Position numbers and translations under genes: made by a program. This document shows, in pieces, positions 54,124 to 63,401 of a stretch of DNA of 64,000 nt (positions within the stretch are counted from its first letter, which is position 1; each line of letters begins with the position of its first letter). Below the pieces are notes generated by a model. It worked only from the letters and a program-made list of their open reading frames with translations, did not search any database and had not been told where the DNA came from. Source of the stretch: Devosia sp. FJ2-5-3 (GTDB taxonomy: Bacteria; Pseudomonadota; Alphaproteobacteria; Rhizobiales; Devosiaceae); NCBI RefSeq assembly GCF_029201545.1, contig NZ_CP104007.1, positions 496,001-560,000 of the forward strand, given 5' to 3'.

Positions 54124-54154
54124 GCGCACAGCGCTTTATTGCCGTCCTTTATGC

Positions 54155-54182
54155 GGGCCCGGACATCATCCGGGCCCTTTTT
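54155..54182 (+). terminator. Intrinsic terminator after the DUF3108 gene
   Basis: gggcccgga, five bases, tccgggccc, then TTTTT. Confidence 0.85.
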
Positions 54183-55044
54183 CATGGCCTAACAGGCCGT
54201 AAGGCGCGTCCAATGCGTGCCTTACGGCGTGTCCCGAAGCGGCACGGTCAAGCGCTACTTTGTCAATTTTGCATGTGCCGCGTCAGGCGCAGGCGGGGTC
54301 GAGAAATTAATGCGGTGGGCCGGCAGAATTTTCAGTCGCTAATGTCTTGGCAGGAAAAGGCGCATTCAAGCCCATCTTAACCACCTGGCAATCTTGCTGA
54401 ACGGATTTTTGAGCGTTTTGCCGCGCGCGCTCGGGCACTTGTGGTGAGCAGTTCGAGCGGCACCACATCTGGTAGAGAACAAAGCCGGATTTCTGATTTC
54501 GTCCTGATTCCAACGCTGTTCGTTCCGGGTTTGATCTCGGTGTTAACGACATGTGCTGGTGGCGGGAAAACTGTGTCGTTTCAGGATTTTGCGCGAAATT
54601 CGCGGCCTTGCGGGATCGGACTGTGCCAAAATGGAGCGTCAACAGATAAAGTGTGAAAATCGGGTGCGTCCGCCCCAGCGGCGCTGGGCCTCTATCGGTT
54701 AATTCCGCATAATTTCGTGGCATGTCCGATATTTACATGACGTCAGGAAATCGGCCCGCCAGCGCCAAATTAACCGGATCGAAAGAGGTGTGAACGCTCG
54801 GCGCCCCTTTTCAGACGGCCTTGGCGGCATCGCGGGCTGGGTTAGTGGCTGCGTGCAGAAGCGGCCACAAGACCTAGCCGTGAACAAAGCGTGATTTCAA
54901 CATCTGCGCTGATTCTGCCCCTGTTCGTTTCGCTTCTGTTCCAAAGCTTAAGGCGCGATCCCGACCTGTTCGAAAAGCGCTCATTTGTGGGACAAGCGCA
55001 AACGCCCCTCGCATCGTCGCTGCCGAGCCCCTACATTGGCGCCA
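54183..55044. other. Gene-poor stretch with lower GC before the helicase gene
   Basis: 862 bp with no coding frame that shows a family, ribosome site or usual composition. A hairpin gccgtaaggc/gccttacggc is at 54196-54228 without a T tract. Composition is visibly more AT-rich than neighbours. It may hold promoters or a small RNA; I cannot name one. Confidence 0.55.
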
Positions 55045-58000
55045 ATGACCATCGCACCCTCCCAAACGGTCAAGGCCATTCTGGGCCCGACCAATACCGG
55101 CAAGACCTATTTCGCCATCGAGCGCATGCTGTCCTATCCCACCGGGATGATCGGCCTGCCGCTGCGGCTGCTTGCGCGCGAAGTGTATGCGCGTGTCGTC
55201 GAGCGGGTGGGCGAGGGCGCGGTGGCACTCGTTACCGGCGAAGAGCGCATCATTCCGGCCAAGCCGCGCTATTGGGTGGCGACGGTGGAAGCCATGCCCA
55301 TGGACATCCATGTCGACTGCGTGGTGGTGGACGAAATCCAGACCGCCGTCGATTTCGACCGCGGCCATATCTTTACCGACCGCATCCTCAAGGCGCGCGG
55401 GTTTTACGAGACCCTGCTGCTCGGCTCCTGGACCATGGCCGGGGTCGTCCGCAAACTGCTGCCGCACGCCCAGATCATCGAGCGGCCACGTTTTTCGCAG
55501 CTGACTTATGCCGGCTCGAAGAAAATTTCGCGCCAGCCGGCGCGCAGCGCCATCGTCGCCTTCTCGTCCCGCCAGGTCTACGCCATTGCCGAGTTGATCC
55601 GGCGCGAGCGGGGCGGGGCCGCCGTGGTCATGGGCGCGCTGTCGCCACGCACCCGCAACGCCCAGGTGGAGCTCTACCAGAATGGCGATGTCGATTTTCT
55701 CGTTGCGACCGACGCGATCGGCATGGGGCTCAATCTCGACATCCACCACGTCGCCTTTGCCGACGACACCAAATTCGACGGTCGCCAATCCCGGCCCCTG
55801 ACCCCCTCCGAACTCGGTCAGATTGCCGGTCGTGCCGGCCGACACAAGCGCAATGGCACGTTCGGGGTGACCGGCGGCACTGAAGGATTCGATGAAGAAC
55901 TGGTCGTCCAGCTCGAAACCCACGACTTCGAACCGGTAAAAGTGCTGCAATGGCGCAACAGCGTGCTGGATTTCTCATCCATCGAGCGCTTGCGCCGCAG
56001 CCTCGAGGTGGCGCCCACCGACAAGGTTCTCACGCGGGTGCCGGTTGCGACCGACCAATTGGCCCTCGAGTTCCTTTCCCGCAATGAAGCGGCCAATTAT
56101 GCGCGCGGCCATGAAGCGGTCAAACTGCTCTGGGAATGTTGCCAGACCCCGGATTATCAGGGGATTTCGCCTGCAGCGCATGGCGAAATAATTACCCGCA
56201 TTTTTACCGATCTGCGACGATACGGGGCTGCCAATGAAGACTGGATTGCCGAGCAGGTGCGGTTTTGCGACAATTCCGAGGGCGATATCGACACGCTCAG
56301 CAACCGGATCAAGCAGATCCGGACGTGGACCTTTGTCGCCAACCGCAAAAACTGGCTTGCAGACCCTTCACATTGGCGCGAAAAGACCCGAGACATTGAA
56401 GATCGCCTGAGTGACGCGCTGCATGAGCGCTTAACGCAGAGATTCGTCGACCGGCGCACCAGCGTGCTGCTCCGCCATCTGAAAGACAAACGTATGGTAT
56501 CCCCCGAGATCAATGAGCGCGGCGAAGTCAGGCTTGAAGGCCACTTGCTCGGCACGCTCGAAGGCTTCCGTTTCACCCTCGCCCGCGCCGATGGCGAGGT
56601 CGACGTCAAGGGCATCCGAGCCGCGGCCGATCAAGCGGTCGCGCCCGAGATCAGCAACCGGGCCGATCGCCTGGCCGGTGCGCCCAACGAAGAATTCGTG
56701 CTGGCCACAGATGGACGCCTGCGCTGGCGCGGCGATATTGTGGCGGAACTGGCCGAGGGCGATACGCTTTATCGCCCGCGCATCATCATGCTGGCCGACG
56801 AGACGCTGACCGGGCCGGATCTGGAGCGTGTGCAGGATCGGTTGAGCCTGTGGCTGCGCCACCATATCAACACCACGCTCGAGCAGGTCATGTCGCTCGA
56901 AGCGCCGGCGGACATCGAAGGCAGCGCCCGTGGCATCGCCTATCGGCTCTATGAGCATCTGGGCCTTCTGCCCCGCGCCGAAGTCGCCGACGAGGTCAAG
57001 GCGCTCGACCAGGACGTGCGCGGCAAGCTGCGCAAGCTGGGCATCAAGTTCGGCGCCTACCACATCTATCTGCCACTTTCGCTGAAGCCAGCGCCGCGCG
57101 AACTGGCGCTGATCCTGTTTGCGCTCAAGAACGGCGGTATCCGCCAGCCGGGCGTCACCGACATTCCCCATATCGTTCTGTCGGGCCGCACCTCGTTCCT
57201 CGTCGATCCTGAAGTCGATACGCGGCTTTACGAGATCGCCGGCTTCAAGGTTGCCGGAAAGCGCGCCGTGCGCGTCGACATTCTCGAGCGTCTGGCCGAC
57301 ATCATCCGCCCGTTGATCGCAATCGACCCCAGCCGCTACCAGGGCGAATTGCCCAATGGCGCGGCCGAGGGCAATGGTTTCCGCGTGACGGTGGAAATGA
57401 CCAGCCTGCTCGGCTGCTCGGGCGAAGACTTCGCCTCGATCCTGAGCTCGTTGGGCTATCGCCTGCGCCGCACACCCAAGGTGGCTGCGCCCGTCGAGGC
57501 TGTAGCAGCGACTGACGCCGCTGTGCTTGAAGATGCAGCCAGCGCTGAAGCGCCCGCTGTCGAGGCTGCGGTGGAAGACGCGCCTGTGACCGCCGAACCG
57601 GCTGCCGAAGCTGCCCCTGAGGCGGTCGCGACCGAAGAGGTGGCGCCGACGGAAGAAGTGGCTGCGCCTGCTGCCGTGGCCTCCGCAGATGCTGCGGCGG
57701 CTCAAGCCGAGCCCGAGTTCGACGAGATCTGGTTCCCCGGCGGTCGTCGCCAGAACGAACAGCGCCGCCATGAGCCGCGCCGTCGCGATGGCGCCAATGC
57801 CGATGCACCTGCGCGCGAACGTCGCAACGATCGCCAGCGCCCCAAGGGCGCGACGCGTCCGGAAGGCGCCACGCGCCCCGAAGGCAATGAGCGGCCGAAG
57901 AACGCCCGTCCTGCCAATACGCGGCCGAAGGCCGAAGAAGGCCGCGGACGTCCGGAAAAGACCGAGCGCAACGATCGTCGTCCGCCCCAGCGCGAAGAGC

Positions 58001-58068
58001 GCAAGGTGGCTTTCGATCCGGACAGCCCCTTCGCTGCCCTCGCCGCCCTGCGCGGCAAGAAGGACTAG
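55045..58068 (+). CDS. SUV3-like RNA helicase
   Basis: 1007 residues, started at MTIAPSQT. Superfamily 2 motor (residues about 10-350): Walker A GPTNTGKTYF (residues 14-23), motif II VDEIQ, motif VI GQIAGRAGRHKRNG. Closest by eye to the mitochondrial SUV3/alphaproteobacterial group of RNA helicases. The region from about 360 to 810 is helical. From about 812 to the end it is disordered: Ala/Glu/Val-rich, then Arg/Asn/Pro-rich with GATRPEG repeats. Followed by an S4 RNA-binding gene three bases later. Confidence 0.9.
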   Translation: MTIAPSQTVKAILGPTNTGKTYFAIERMLSYPTGMIGLPLRLLAREVYARVVERVGEGAVALVTGEERIIPAKPRYWVATVEAMPMDIHVDCVVVDEIQTAVDFDRGHIFTDRILKARGFYETLLLGSWTMAGVVRKLLPHAQIIERPRFSQLTYAGSKKISRQPARSAIVAFSSRQVYAIAELIRRERGGAAVVMGALSPRTRNAQVELYQNGDVDFLVATDAIGMGLNLDIHHVAFADDTKFDGRQSRPLTPSELGQIAGRAGRHKRNGTFGVTGGTEGFDEELVVQLETHDFEPVKVLQWRNSVLDFSSIERLRRSLEVAPTDKVLTRVPVATDQLALEFLSRNEAANYARGHEAVKLLWECCQTPDYQGISPAAHGEIITRIFTDLRRYGAANEDWIAEQVRFCDNSEGDIDTLSNRIKQIRTWTFVANRKNWLADPSHWREKTRDIEDRLSDALHERLTQRFVDRRTSVLLRHLKDKRMVSPEINERGEVRLEGHLLGTLEGFRFTLARADGEVDVKGIRAAADQAVAPEISNRADRLAGAPNEEFVLATDGRLRWRGDIVAELAEGDTLYRPRIIMLADETLTGPDLERVQDRLSLWLRHHINTTLEQVMSLEAPADIEGSARGIAYRLYEHLGLLPRAEVADEVKALDQDVRGKLRKLGIKFGAYHIYLPLSLKPAPRELALILFALKNGGIRQPGVTDIPHIVLSGRTSFLVDPEVDTRLYEIAGFKVAGKRAVRVDILERLADIIRPLIAIDPSRYQGELPNGAAEGNGFRVTVEMTSLLGCSGEDFASILSSLGYRLRRTPKVAAPVEAVAATDAAVLEDAASAEAPAVEAAVEDAPVTAEPAAEAAPEAVATEEVAPTEEVAAPAAVASADAAAAQAEPEFDEIWFPGGRRQNEQRRHEPRRRDGANADAPARERRNDRQRPKGATRPEGATRPEGNERPKNARPANTRPKAEEGRGRPEKTERNDRRPPQREERKVAFDPDSPFAALAALRGKKD

Positions 58069-58071
58069 GCC

Positions 58072-58482
58072 TTGGCCGGGACTGGCGCTGAGCCGCTCCG
58101 CAAGGAACGGCTCGACCGGTTCCTGTTCTTCTCGCGCGCCGTCAAGTCGCGCACCCTGGCGCAAAAGATCATCGAATCGGGCGCTATCCGCGTCAATTCC
58201 GAGAAAACAGACCGCTCCGACCACAAGGTCGGGGCGGGCGACGTCCTGACCATGGCGCTGCATGGGCGCATCCTCGTCTGGCGCATAATCGATTGCGGCG
58301 GCCGTCGCGGCCCGGCGCCCGAAGCGGCCATGCTTTACGAGGATATGTCGCCGCCGCCGACGCCCAAGGCCGAAATGTCGCCCTATGACGCTGCGATTGC
58401 CGAGCGCCCCATGGGCAGCGGCCGCCCCACCAAGAAGGAGCGCCGGGAGACCGACAAGCTCCGCAGCGACGATGACGACTAG
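58072..58482 (+). CDS. S4-domain RNA-binding protein (Hsp15/HslR-like)
   Basis: 136 residues from a TTG start three bases after the helicase stop. S4 domain (residues about 10-70): RLDRFLFFSRAVKSRTLAQK, then GAIRVNSEKT and VGAGDVLTM. The C-terminus is charged (KKERRETDKLRSDDDD). Such proteins bind free large ribosomal subunits with stuck nascent chains. Tight linkage to the SUV3-like helicase suggests shared RNA work. Confidence 0.9.
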   Translation: MAGTGAEPLRKERLDRFLFFSRAVKSRTLAQKIIESGAIRVNSEKTDRSDHKVGAGDVLTMALHGRILVWRIIDCGGRRGPAPEAAMLYEDMSPPPTPKAEMSPYDAAIAERPMGSGRPTKKERRETDKLRSDDDD

Positions 58483-58660
58483 CTTTGCTGGGCTTGCAGC
58501 GCGCGCGTGAGCAAGACTTTCGCCTGCGGCCCGTCGCTGCGCCAATCCGTCCCCCGTCTCAGCCTTGCAGAGGCGCTCAAAAGGGTTTAGCAACCGGACC
58601 GTTGAGACTGGCTGGCGTGTCCCTCCGGGGGTAGCCCTTCCTTTACGCGGATCGCTTCGT

Positions 58661-58999
58661 ATGACCTATATCGTCACCGACAACTGCATCGCCTGCAAGT
58701 ATACGGACTGCGTGGAAGTCTGTCCGGTGGACTGTTTCTACGAAGGCGAGAACATGTTGGTCATCCACCCCGATGAGTGCATCGATTGCGGCGTGTGCGA
58801 GCCCGAATGCCCTGCCGAGGCGATCAAGCCCGATACCGAAAGCGGGCTCGATGCGTGGCTGGAGCTCAACCGCAAATTCTCGACGGCCTGGCCCAATCTT
58901 ACCGAACGCCGCGATCCCTTGCCCGAGGCCAAGGACCGCGACGGCGAATCGGGCAAGCTCGAGAAGTATTTTTCCGAGGAGCCCGGCGAGGGCGATTGA
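58661..58999 (+). CDS. fdxA: Seven-iron ferredoxin FdxA
   Basis: 112 residues. Cys 9, 12, 17, 21 and 25, then 40, 43, 46 and 50 make a [3Fe-4S] and a [4Fe-4S] cluster set ([17 protein letters not shown] and [12 protein letters not shown]). The C-terminal extension is typical of FdxA in alphaproteobacteria. Electron carrier, partners unknown. The frame is open upstream of the ATG. Confidence 0.95.
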   Translation: MTYIVTDNCIACKYTDCVEVCPVDCFYEGENMLVIHPDECIDCGVCEPECPAEAIKPDTESGLDAWLELNRKFSTAWPNLTERRDPLPEAKDRDGESGKLEKYFSEEPGEGD

Positions 59000-59104
59000 T
59001 CTCGGAAATGGGTGTACGGAACCGTTGGACAAGCCAAGGGTTCTCTTGCGAAGGGCGATATACGGGCTTAAGCAGCCCGTTCCTGCTTGCGTGATTCGTA
59101 CCTT

Positions 59105-59133
59105 TTGATTTTGCTGAATTTTTGTGCTATGGT
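59105..59133 (+). promoter_or_regulatory. Probable sigma70-type promoter upstream of carD
   Basis: TTGATT, exactly 17 bp, TATGGT. Start of transcription would be about 59140, giving a leader of about 220 nt for carD. Confidence 0.6.
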
Positions 59134-59166
59134 CCCTCCATATGCAGCTCAGCCCGTCACCCAAGC

Positions 59167-59190
59167 CGTGCCAGATGGCACGATTTTTTT
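59167..59190 (+). terminator. Early hairpin-T7 terminator in the carD leader
   Basis: cgtgcc, four bases, ggcacg, then one A and seven Ts, about 30-50 nt after the predicted start of transcription. May act as an attenuator, or end a tiny RNA. The rest of the 359-bp gap between fdxA and carD has small stems (for example 59062-59080) and no gene. Confidence 0.55.
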
Positions 59191-59358
59191 GACATAACAT
59201 CCTCTGTTGCCTGGCACTTCTTCGGATGAAGCGGACCCGAAGGCCAGGAGGTTTGTGCTGCCCAAAGGCCCGTGGTTCGGGCTTGAGTAGAGTAGGAGTG
59301 GCCGGTCCTTGCCGCAAGGAATCGACCATTTTGGGGCGTCAAAAAGGAGTTCCAGCTT

Positions 59359-59928
59359 ATGGTAGCCAAGAAGTCTCAGCAGCGGCTCGGTTTCAAAACG
59401 GGTGAATATGTCGTTTACCCGTCGCATGGCGTTGGCCTTATCGTGGCCATCGAGGAGCAGGAGGTCGCAGGCCTCGTCCTCGAACTTTTCGTCATCAGCT
59501 TCGAGCAGGACAAGCTGACCCTTCGCGTGCCGGTCGCCAAGATCAAGTCCGTGGGCATGCGCAAGCTGGCCGAAGAGGACGAGGTCAACAAAGCCCTGGA
59601 AACTGTTACCGGCCGCGCTCGTGTCAAGCGCACCATGTGGTCGCGTCGCGCCCAGGAATATGAAGCAAAGATCAATTCGGGCGATCTGATCGCCATCTCG
59701 GAAGTCGTGCGCGATCTCTATCGCTCCGATGACCAGCCCGAGCAGTCCTATTCCGAACGCCAGCTCTTCGAGCAGGCCATGGATCGCATGAGCCGTGAAA
59801 TCAGCTCCGTCAACAAGCTGACGCTGACCGAGGCCGTGCAGTTGATCGAAAAGCAGCTCGCCAAGAGCCCGAAGCGCACCAAGGCAGATGCTGCGGAAGC
59901 CGAAAGCGACGAGGAAGCTGCTGCCTAA
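59359..59928 (+). CDS. carD: CarD/CdnL-family RNA polymerase-binding regulator
   Basis: 189 residues. An N-terminal Tudor-like RNA polymerase-binding domain (YVVYPSHGVGLIVAIEEQEV, YFV-like ELFVISFEQDKLTLRVPV) and a helical DNA-contacting C-terminal domain (LYRSDDQPEQSYSERQLFEQAMDRM). Stabilises open complexes, especially at ribosomal promoters; CdnL in Caulobacter and Myxococcus. Ends in an acidic tail. Follows a long leader. Confidence 0.95.
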   Translation: MVAKKSQQRLGFKTGEYVVYPSHGVGLIVAIEEQEVAGLVLELFVISFEQDKLTLRVPVAKIKSVGMRKLAEEDEVNKALETVTGRARVKRTMWSRRAQEYEAKINSGDLIAISEVVRDLYRSDDQPEQSYSERQLFEQAMDRMSREISSVNKLTLTEAVQLIEKQLAKSPKRTKADAAEAESDEEAAA

Positions 59929-59953
59929 GCGTTTTTCGCAAGGCAAGCATTTC

Positions 59954-59981
59954 AAGGCCGGCAGCAATGCCGGCCTTTTTT
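59954..59981 (+). terminator. Terminator between carD and the P-loop gene
   Basis: aaggccggca, four bases, tgccggcctt, then TTTT. Confidence 0.85.
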
Positions 59982-60522
59982 ATTGCGCGGCAATCCTGTG
60001 GCTGCCGCTTGCCACACACGCGCGAACAGCGGCCAGCGCGGTTTCCCGGTCGAGGCCATCGACATCGAGTGCATTGGCTTCCCATGCCTCCAGCCCGACG
60101 AATTCTGCATGCAGGGCCGCCACGATGTCGGGATCGGTCAGGCTGTCGCCGCCCCTTTTGCGGCAGCGTTGGACCGCCTCGGCGACGCCGACCCGCAGGA
60201 TGATGTAGTGAAGCGGCAGGCCAAGGGCGGTGAAAGCCGGCAACCACCAGGGGCGGACGATCCCATCGAGCACCACGAAATAGCCATGTAGCGCATAGGC
60301 TGCGGCGACATCGGCGGCAATGCCCATGATCATGCGGTTCTGGTCGTCTGACTGAGGCAGCCAGGGATCGATCTTGCCGGTCTTGATGTAGCCCCAGAAA
60401 TCGTCGGAATGGAGATGAACTTTCGGCACGCCGGGCAGGAAAGCCAGGCGCTCGGCGATCGTCGTCTTTCCCGATCCGGGCGAGCCGGAGAGCAACAGGA
60501 TGTGACCGGCAGGCATGTCCAT
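59980..60522 (-). CDS. AAA/P-loop kinase-like protein
   Basis: 180 residues. P-loop GSPGSGKTTIAERLA at residues about 13-27, a strand with HLHSDDFWGYIKTG and a conserved VLDGIVRPWWLPAF, typical of small kinases such as toxin-like or gluconate-kinase relatives. No substrate known. Abuts the next gene by a single-base overlap. Confidence 0.85.
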   Translation of the reverse strand: MDMPAGHILLLSGSPGSGKTTIAERLAFLPGVPKVHLHSDDFWGYIKTGKIDPWLPQSDDQNRMIMGIAADVAAAYALHGYFVVLDGIVRPWWLPAFTALGLPLHYIILRVGVAEAVQRCRKRGGDSLTDPDIVAALHAEFVGLEAWEANALDVDGLDRETALAAVRACVASGSHRIAAQ

Positions 60523-61352
60523 CAGTCTTTCTCCAGAAAATCCCTCATGCTCGTCTTGGCGCTGCCGGGGCGCAGCGGCTTCTGCTGGCTTTCGTGCGGT
60601 ACCCAGCCGGCCAGCCAGACGATTTCAAGCGTGGCGCGCACGCGGCCATCGGGGTCGCTGTCGCGTTCCGCGTAGGCCCCTGCCGCTGCCGAAAGCAGGC
60701 TGCGCGTGGCAAAACGGCGAGACCGATCGGCCAGCGGGTTGGCCGCGCCCAGCGCCTTGAGCTCGGCCATCAGCGCAAAGGGATTGGCGTATCGCACCTT
60801 GTGACTTTCGACATCGGCAACGGGCAGCGCAAATCCGGCCCGCTGCAGCAGCGCGCCACCGTCGCGCACCTGTACCATCGGGGCAATACGGGCCGAAGCG
60901 CCACCCGAAAGCGTCAGGTCGGCCGACAGGAAGGCTTCGCGCAATTCGGTGAGACTCTCGCCCCCGATCAGGGCCGCCATGAACAGCCCATCGGGCTTCA
61001 TGCGGGCGCGCAGTCGCGCCAGATGTCCCGGGACGTCATTGACCGCCTGCAGATGCAGCAGCGAGATTACGAGGTCGAATTCACCATCGGGCAGGGCGGG
61101 AAACTCTTCTGTCCCCGCAAAGGCCTCAACGCGCGTGAAGCGTAAGGGCGCCGATCCGGTCTCCATTGTCTCGGGCAGGCATTGCGCGTCGGGCGCGATG
61201 ACCAGCGCGCTCGAAAAATTTCGCATATGGGCGCCGAGCCGGTCGGCCAGATCCTCCACCACCAGATCCCTCACGAAATTTGAGGTATCGCGGCGGCGCG
61301 CCAGATGGCGGGCGATCAGTTCGGTGTCGAAAAGACGGGGCTGGTGGGACAC
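60522..61352 (-). CDS. BioC/NDUFAF5-like methyltransferase-fold protein
   Basis: 276 residues. N-terminal RRDTSNFVRDLVVEDLADRL, a class I Rossmann core with a weak motif I (ALVIAPDAQ) and the DLVISLLHLQAVNDVPGHLA segment, then LFMAALIGGESLTELREAF. This matches the NDUFAF5-related group (arginine hydroxylase in complex I assembly in mitochondria), often wrongly called BioC. Divergent from comF. Confidence 0.85.
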   Translation of the reverse strand: MSHQPRLFDTELIARHLARRRDTSNFVRDLVVEDLADRLGAHMRNFSSALVIAPDAQCLPETMETGSAPLRFTRVEAFAGTEEFPALPDGEFDLVISLLHLQAVNDVPGHLARLRARMKPDGLFMAALIGGESLTELREAFLSADLTLSGGASARIAPMVQVRDGGALLQRAGFALPVADVESHKVRYANPFALMAELKALGAANPLADRSRRFATRSLLSAAAGAYAERDSDPDGRVRATLEIVWLAGWVPHESQQKPLRPGSAKTSMRDFLEKD

Positions 61353-61402
61353 AAAAACATGCTCGCGAATGGGGGCTGGCCCCGGCTGCGGGGCGTGCCA
61401 TT

Positions 61403-62209
61403 ATGGGTCTTATGGCGAGGGGCGAAGGGGAAGTCAAAGACTGGACGCAGCGGCACTGGCTCGGCCCTGGTCTGCGCCGGCTGGGCGCACTTGTCCTCGA
61501 CCAGCTCTATCCGCCGGTTTGCGCCGGGTGCAGGGCGCCCCTCGAGCATAGCGATGCACTCTGCGGCGCCTGCTTTGCCCAATTGCGGCCGATCACCGAG
61601 CCGCTCTGCCCGGTGCTGGGGTTGCCGTTTGACAGTGATCAGGGGGACGGCGCGCTATCAGCCGAAGCCATTGCCGATCCGCCGCCGTTCGACCGGGCGC
61701 GCGCGGCCCTCTCCTATGGCGAGATGGTGGGAACGTTGGTCAGCCAGCTCAAATATGGCGATCGGCCGGAGCTTGCCCGGCTCTGCGCGCGGCTGATGGC
61801 GGGTGCAGGGCGCGACTTGCTCGCTGCCGATACTGTCCTCGTTCCCGTGCCCTTGCACCCGCAAAGGCTGCGCTTCCGGCGCTACAATCAATCCTTCCTC
61901 CTGGCTCAAGAGCTCGCGCGCTTGACCGGCCTCCGGATCGATCCGCATCTGGTTCAGCGGCACCGCCAGACGCGTCAGCAGGTGGGGCTGTCGGGCGATG
62001 CGCGCACCCGCAATGTGCAGGGGGCCTTTGTCGCCCACCGCGATCTCCCGCGCCGGTTGGGTGGTCGCCCCATCGTGATCATCGATGACGTCTACACCAC
62101 CGGGGCGACCGTCAAGGCCGTTACCAGGGCGCTCAAGCGCGGCGGGGCCGGGCGGATCGACGTCTTGAGCTTTGCCCGCGTTGTCATCGGCGCGGATCTC
62201 CCCATATAA
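61403..62209 (+). CDS. ComF family phosphoribosyltransferase-like protein
   Basis: 268 residues from the ATG at 61403, an ATG nine bases later is possible. Two Cys pairs (CAGC, CGAC) may bind zinc at the N-terminus, then VPVPLHPQRLRFRRYNQS, GLSGDARTRNVQGAF and the PRPP loop VIIDDVYTTGAT. Competence-type proteins of this family aid DNA uptake in some bacteria. First gene of a run with grxC and nitrilase genes. Confidence 0.92.
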   Translation: MGLMARGEGEVKDWTQRHWLGPGLRRLGALVLDQLYPPVCAGCRAPLEHSDALCGACFAQLRPITEPLCPVLGLPFDSDQGDGALSAEAIADPPPFDRARAALSYGEMVGTLVSQLKYGDRPELARLCARLMAGAGRDLLAADTVLVPVPLHPQRLRFRRYNQSFLLAQELARLTGLRIDPHLVQRHRQTRQQVGLSGDARTRNVQGAFVAHRDLPRRLGGRPIVIIDDVYTTGATVKAVTRALKRGGAGRIDVLSFARVVIGADLPI

Positions 62210-62239
62210 GATCGAGACGAATTTTTCCGGAGCCCGACA

Positions 62240-62497
62240 ATGGCCAAGGTCGAAATCTACACCACCCCCACCTGTCCCTATTGCCATGCGGCCAAGTCGC
62301 TGCTGAACGAGAAGGGCGTCGACTATACCGAGATCACCGTGCTCGACCCCGAGCTGCGCGAAGCCATGACCAAGCGTGCCAATGGCCGCCGCACCGTGCC
62401 GCAGATCTTTGTCGGCGAGACCCATGTGGGCGGCTATGACGACATGGCAGCGCTCGACCGCGAAGGCGGTCTCGATCCTCTTCTCGCCACCCAGTAG
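62240..62497 (+). CDS. grxC: Glutaredoxin 3
   Basis: 85 residues, the whole fold. Active site CPYC (residues about 12-15), TVPQIF cis-Pro loop and the GGYDDM segment. Uses glutathione to reduce disulfides. Pairs with the downstream nitrilase-like glutathione-related gene by position. Confidence 0.96.
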   Translation: MAKVEIYTTPTCPYCHAAKSLLNEKGVDYTEITVLDPELREAMTKRANGRRTVPQIFVGETHVGGYDDMAALDREGGLDPLLATQ

Positions 62498-62504
62498 CCG
62501 AACC

Positions 62505-63335
62505 ATGAAAATTGCCGCCATCCAGATGCAGTCCGGGCTCGATCCGGATGCCAATCTTGCAGCGCTCGAACCGCTTCTGGCCGAAGCGGCCGAGGCGGGT
62601 GCTTCCTATGCGCTGACGCCGGAAGTCACCCTGATTTTTCCGGAAAGCCGGGATCAGCTGCGCTCGGTGGCGGCACCCTTCGAAAACCATCCGCAATTGG
62701 CGCAGGTGGGCGTGCTGGCGCGGCAGCATGGCATGCATGTCCATATCGGTTCGCTGCCCATTCCCCTCGACGATGGGCGCTTCGCCAATCGCTCCGTACT
62801 GTTCGGGCCGGATGGGGCAATGGTGGCGCAATACGACAAGATCCACCTCTTCGATGCCGATATTGCCGGGCTCAACGCCTATCGCGAAAGCGCGACCTAC
62901 AAGGGCGGCGAGCGCGCGGTGACGGCGCCGCTGGGCGATTTCACGCTCGGCTTTTCCATCTGCTACGACATGCGCTTCCCTCGGCTCTACAATGCGCTCG
63001 CCAATGCCGGAGCAAATCTGCTGGCTGTTCCTGCGGCCTTCACCGTACCGACGGGGCAGGCCCATTGGCATGTGCTTTTGCGCGCGCGGGCGATCGAAAC
63101 CGGCTCCTATGTCATTGCCGCGGCCCAAGGTGGTCAGCATGCCAATGGCAGGGCCACCTACGGGCATTCGCTCATCATTGACCCCTGGGGCAAGATCGTC
63201 GCCGAACTCGACCACGACCGGCCTGGCGTCCTCCTGGCCGATATCGATCCGGCCATGGTGGCCGAAGCCCGCCATCGTGTGCCGGCTTTGGCCAATGCAC
63301 GGGATTTTGCTGCGCCCGAGCCATTGCGGGGCTAG
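62505..63335 (+). CDS. Carbon-nitrogen hydrolase, nitrilase superfamily
   Basis: 276 residues from the ATG 7 bp after the grxC stop. Catalytic Glu in TPEV, Lys in YDKIHLFD and Cys in SICYDMRFP, with a GGQHANGRATYGHS motif. Likely deaminated glutathione amidase (Nit1-type), matching grxC linkage. Part of the comF-grxC-nit-DUF1178 run. Confidence 0.93.
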   Translation: MKIAAIQMQSGLDPDANLAALEPLLAEAAEAGASYALTPEVTLIFPESRDQLRSVAAPFENHPQLAQVGVLARQHGMHVHIGSLPIPLDDGRFANRSVLFGPDGAMVAQYDKIHLFDADIAGLNAYRESATYKGGERAVTAPLGDFTLGFSICYDMRFPRLYNALANAGANLLAVPAAFTVPTGQAHWHVLLRARAIETGSYVIAAAQGGQHANGRATYGHSLIIDPWGKIVAELDHDRPGVLLADIDPAMVAEARHRVPALANARDFAAPEPLRG

Positions 63336-63401
63336 GCGTCGACGCTATATGACACTGAGAGGGCGCGCCTGTCGGCGCTGCCACAGACCACGACAGAAAA
63401 A

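Noticed and set aside
54307..54723. 138-residue minus-strand frame in the gene-poor region
   Set aside because: No ribosome site, no domain and unusual composition for this genome.
56431..58593. 720-residue minus-strand frame
   Set aside because: Antisense of the helicase and S4 genes.
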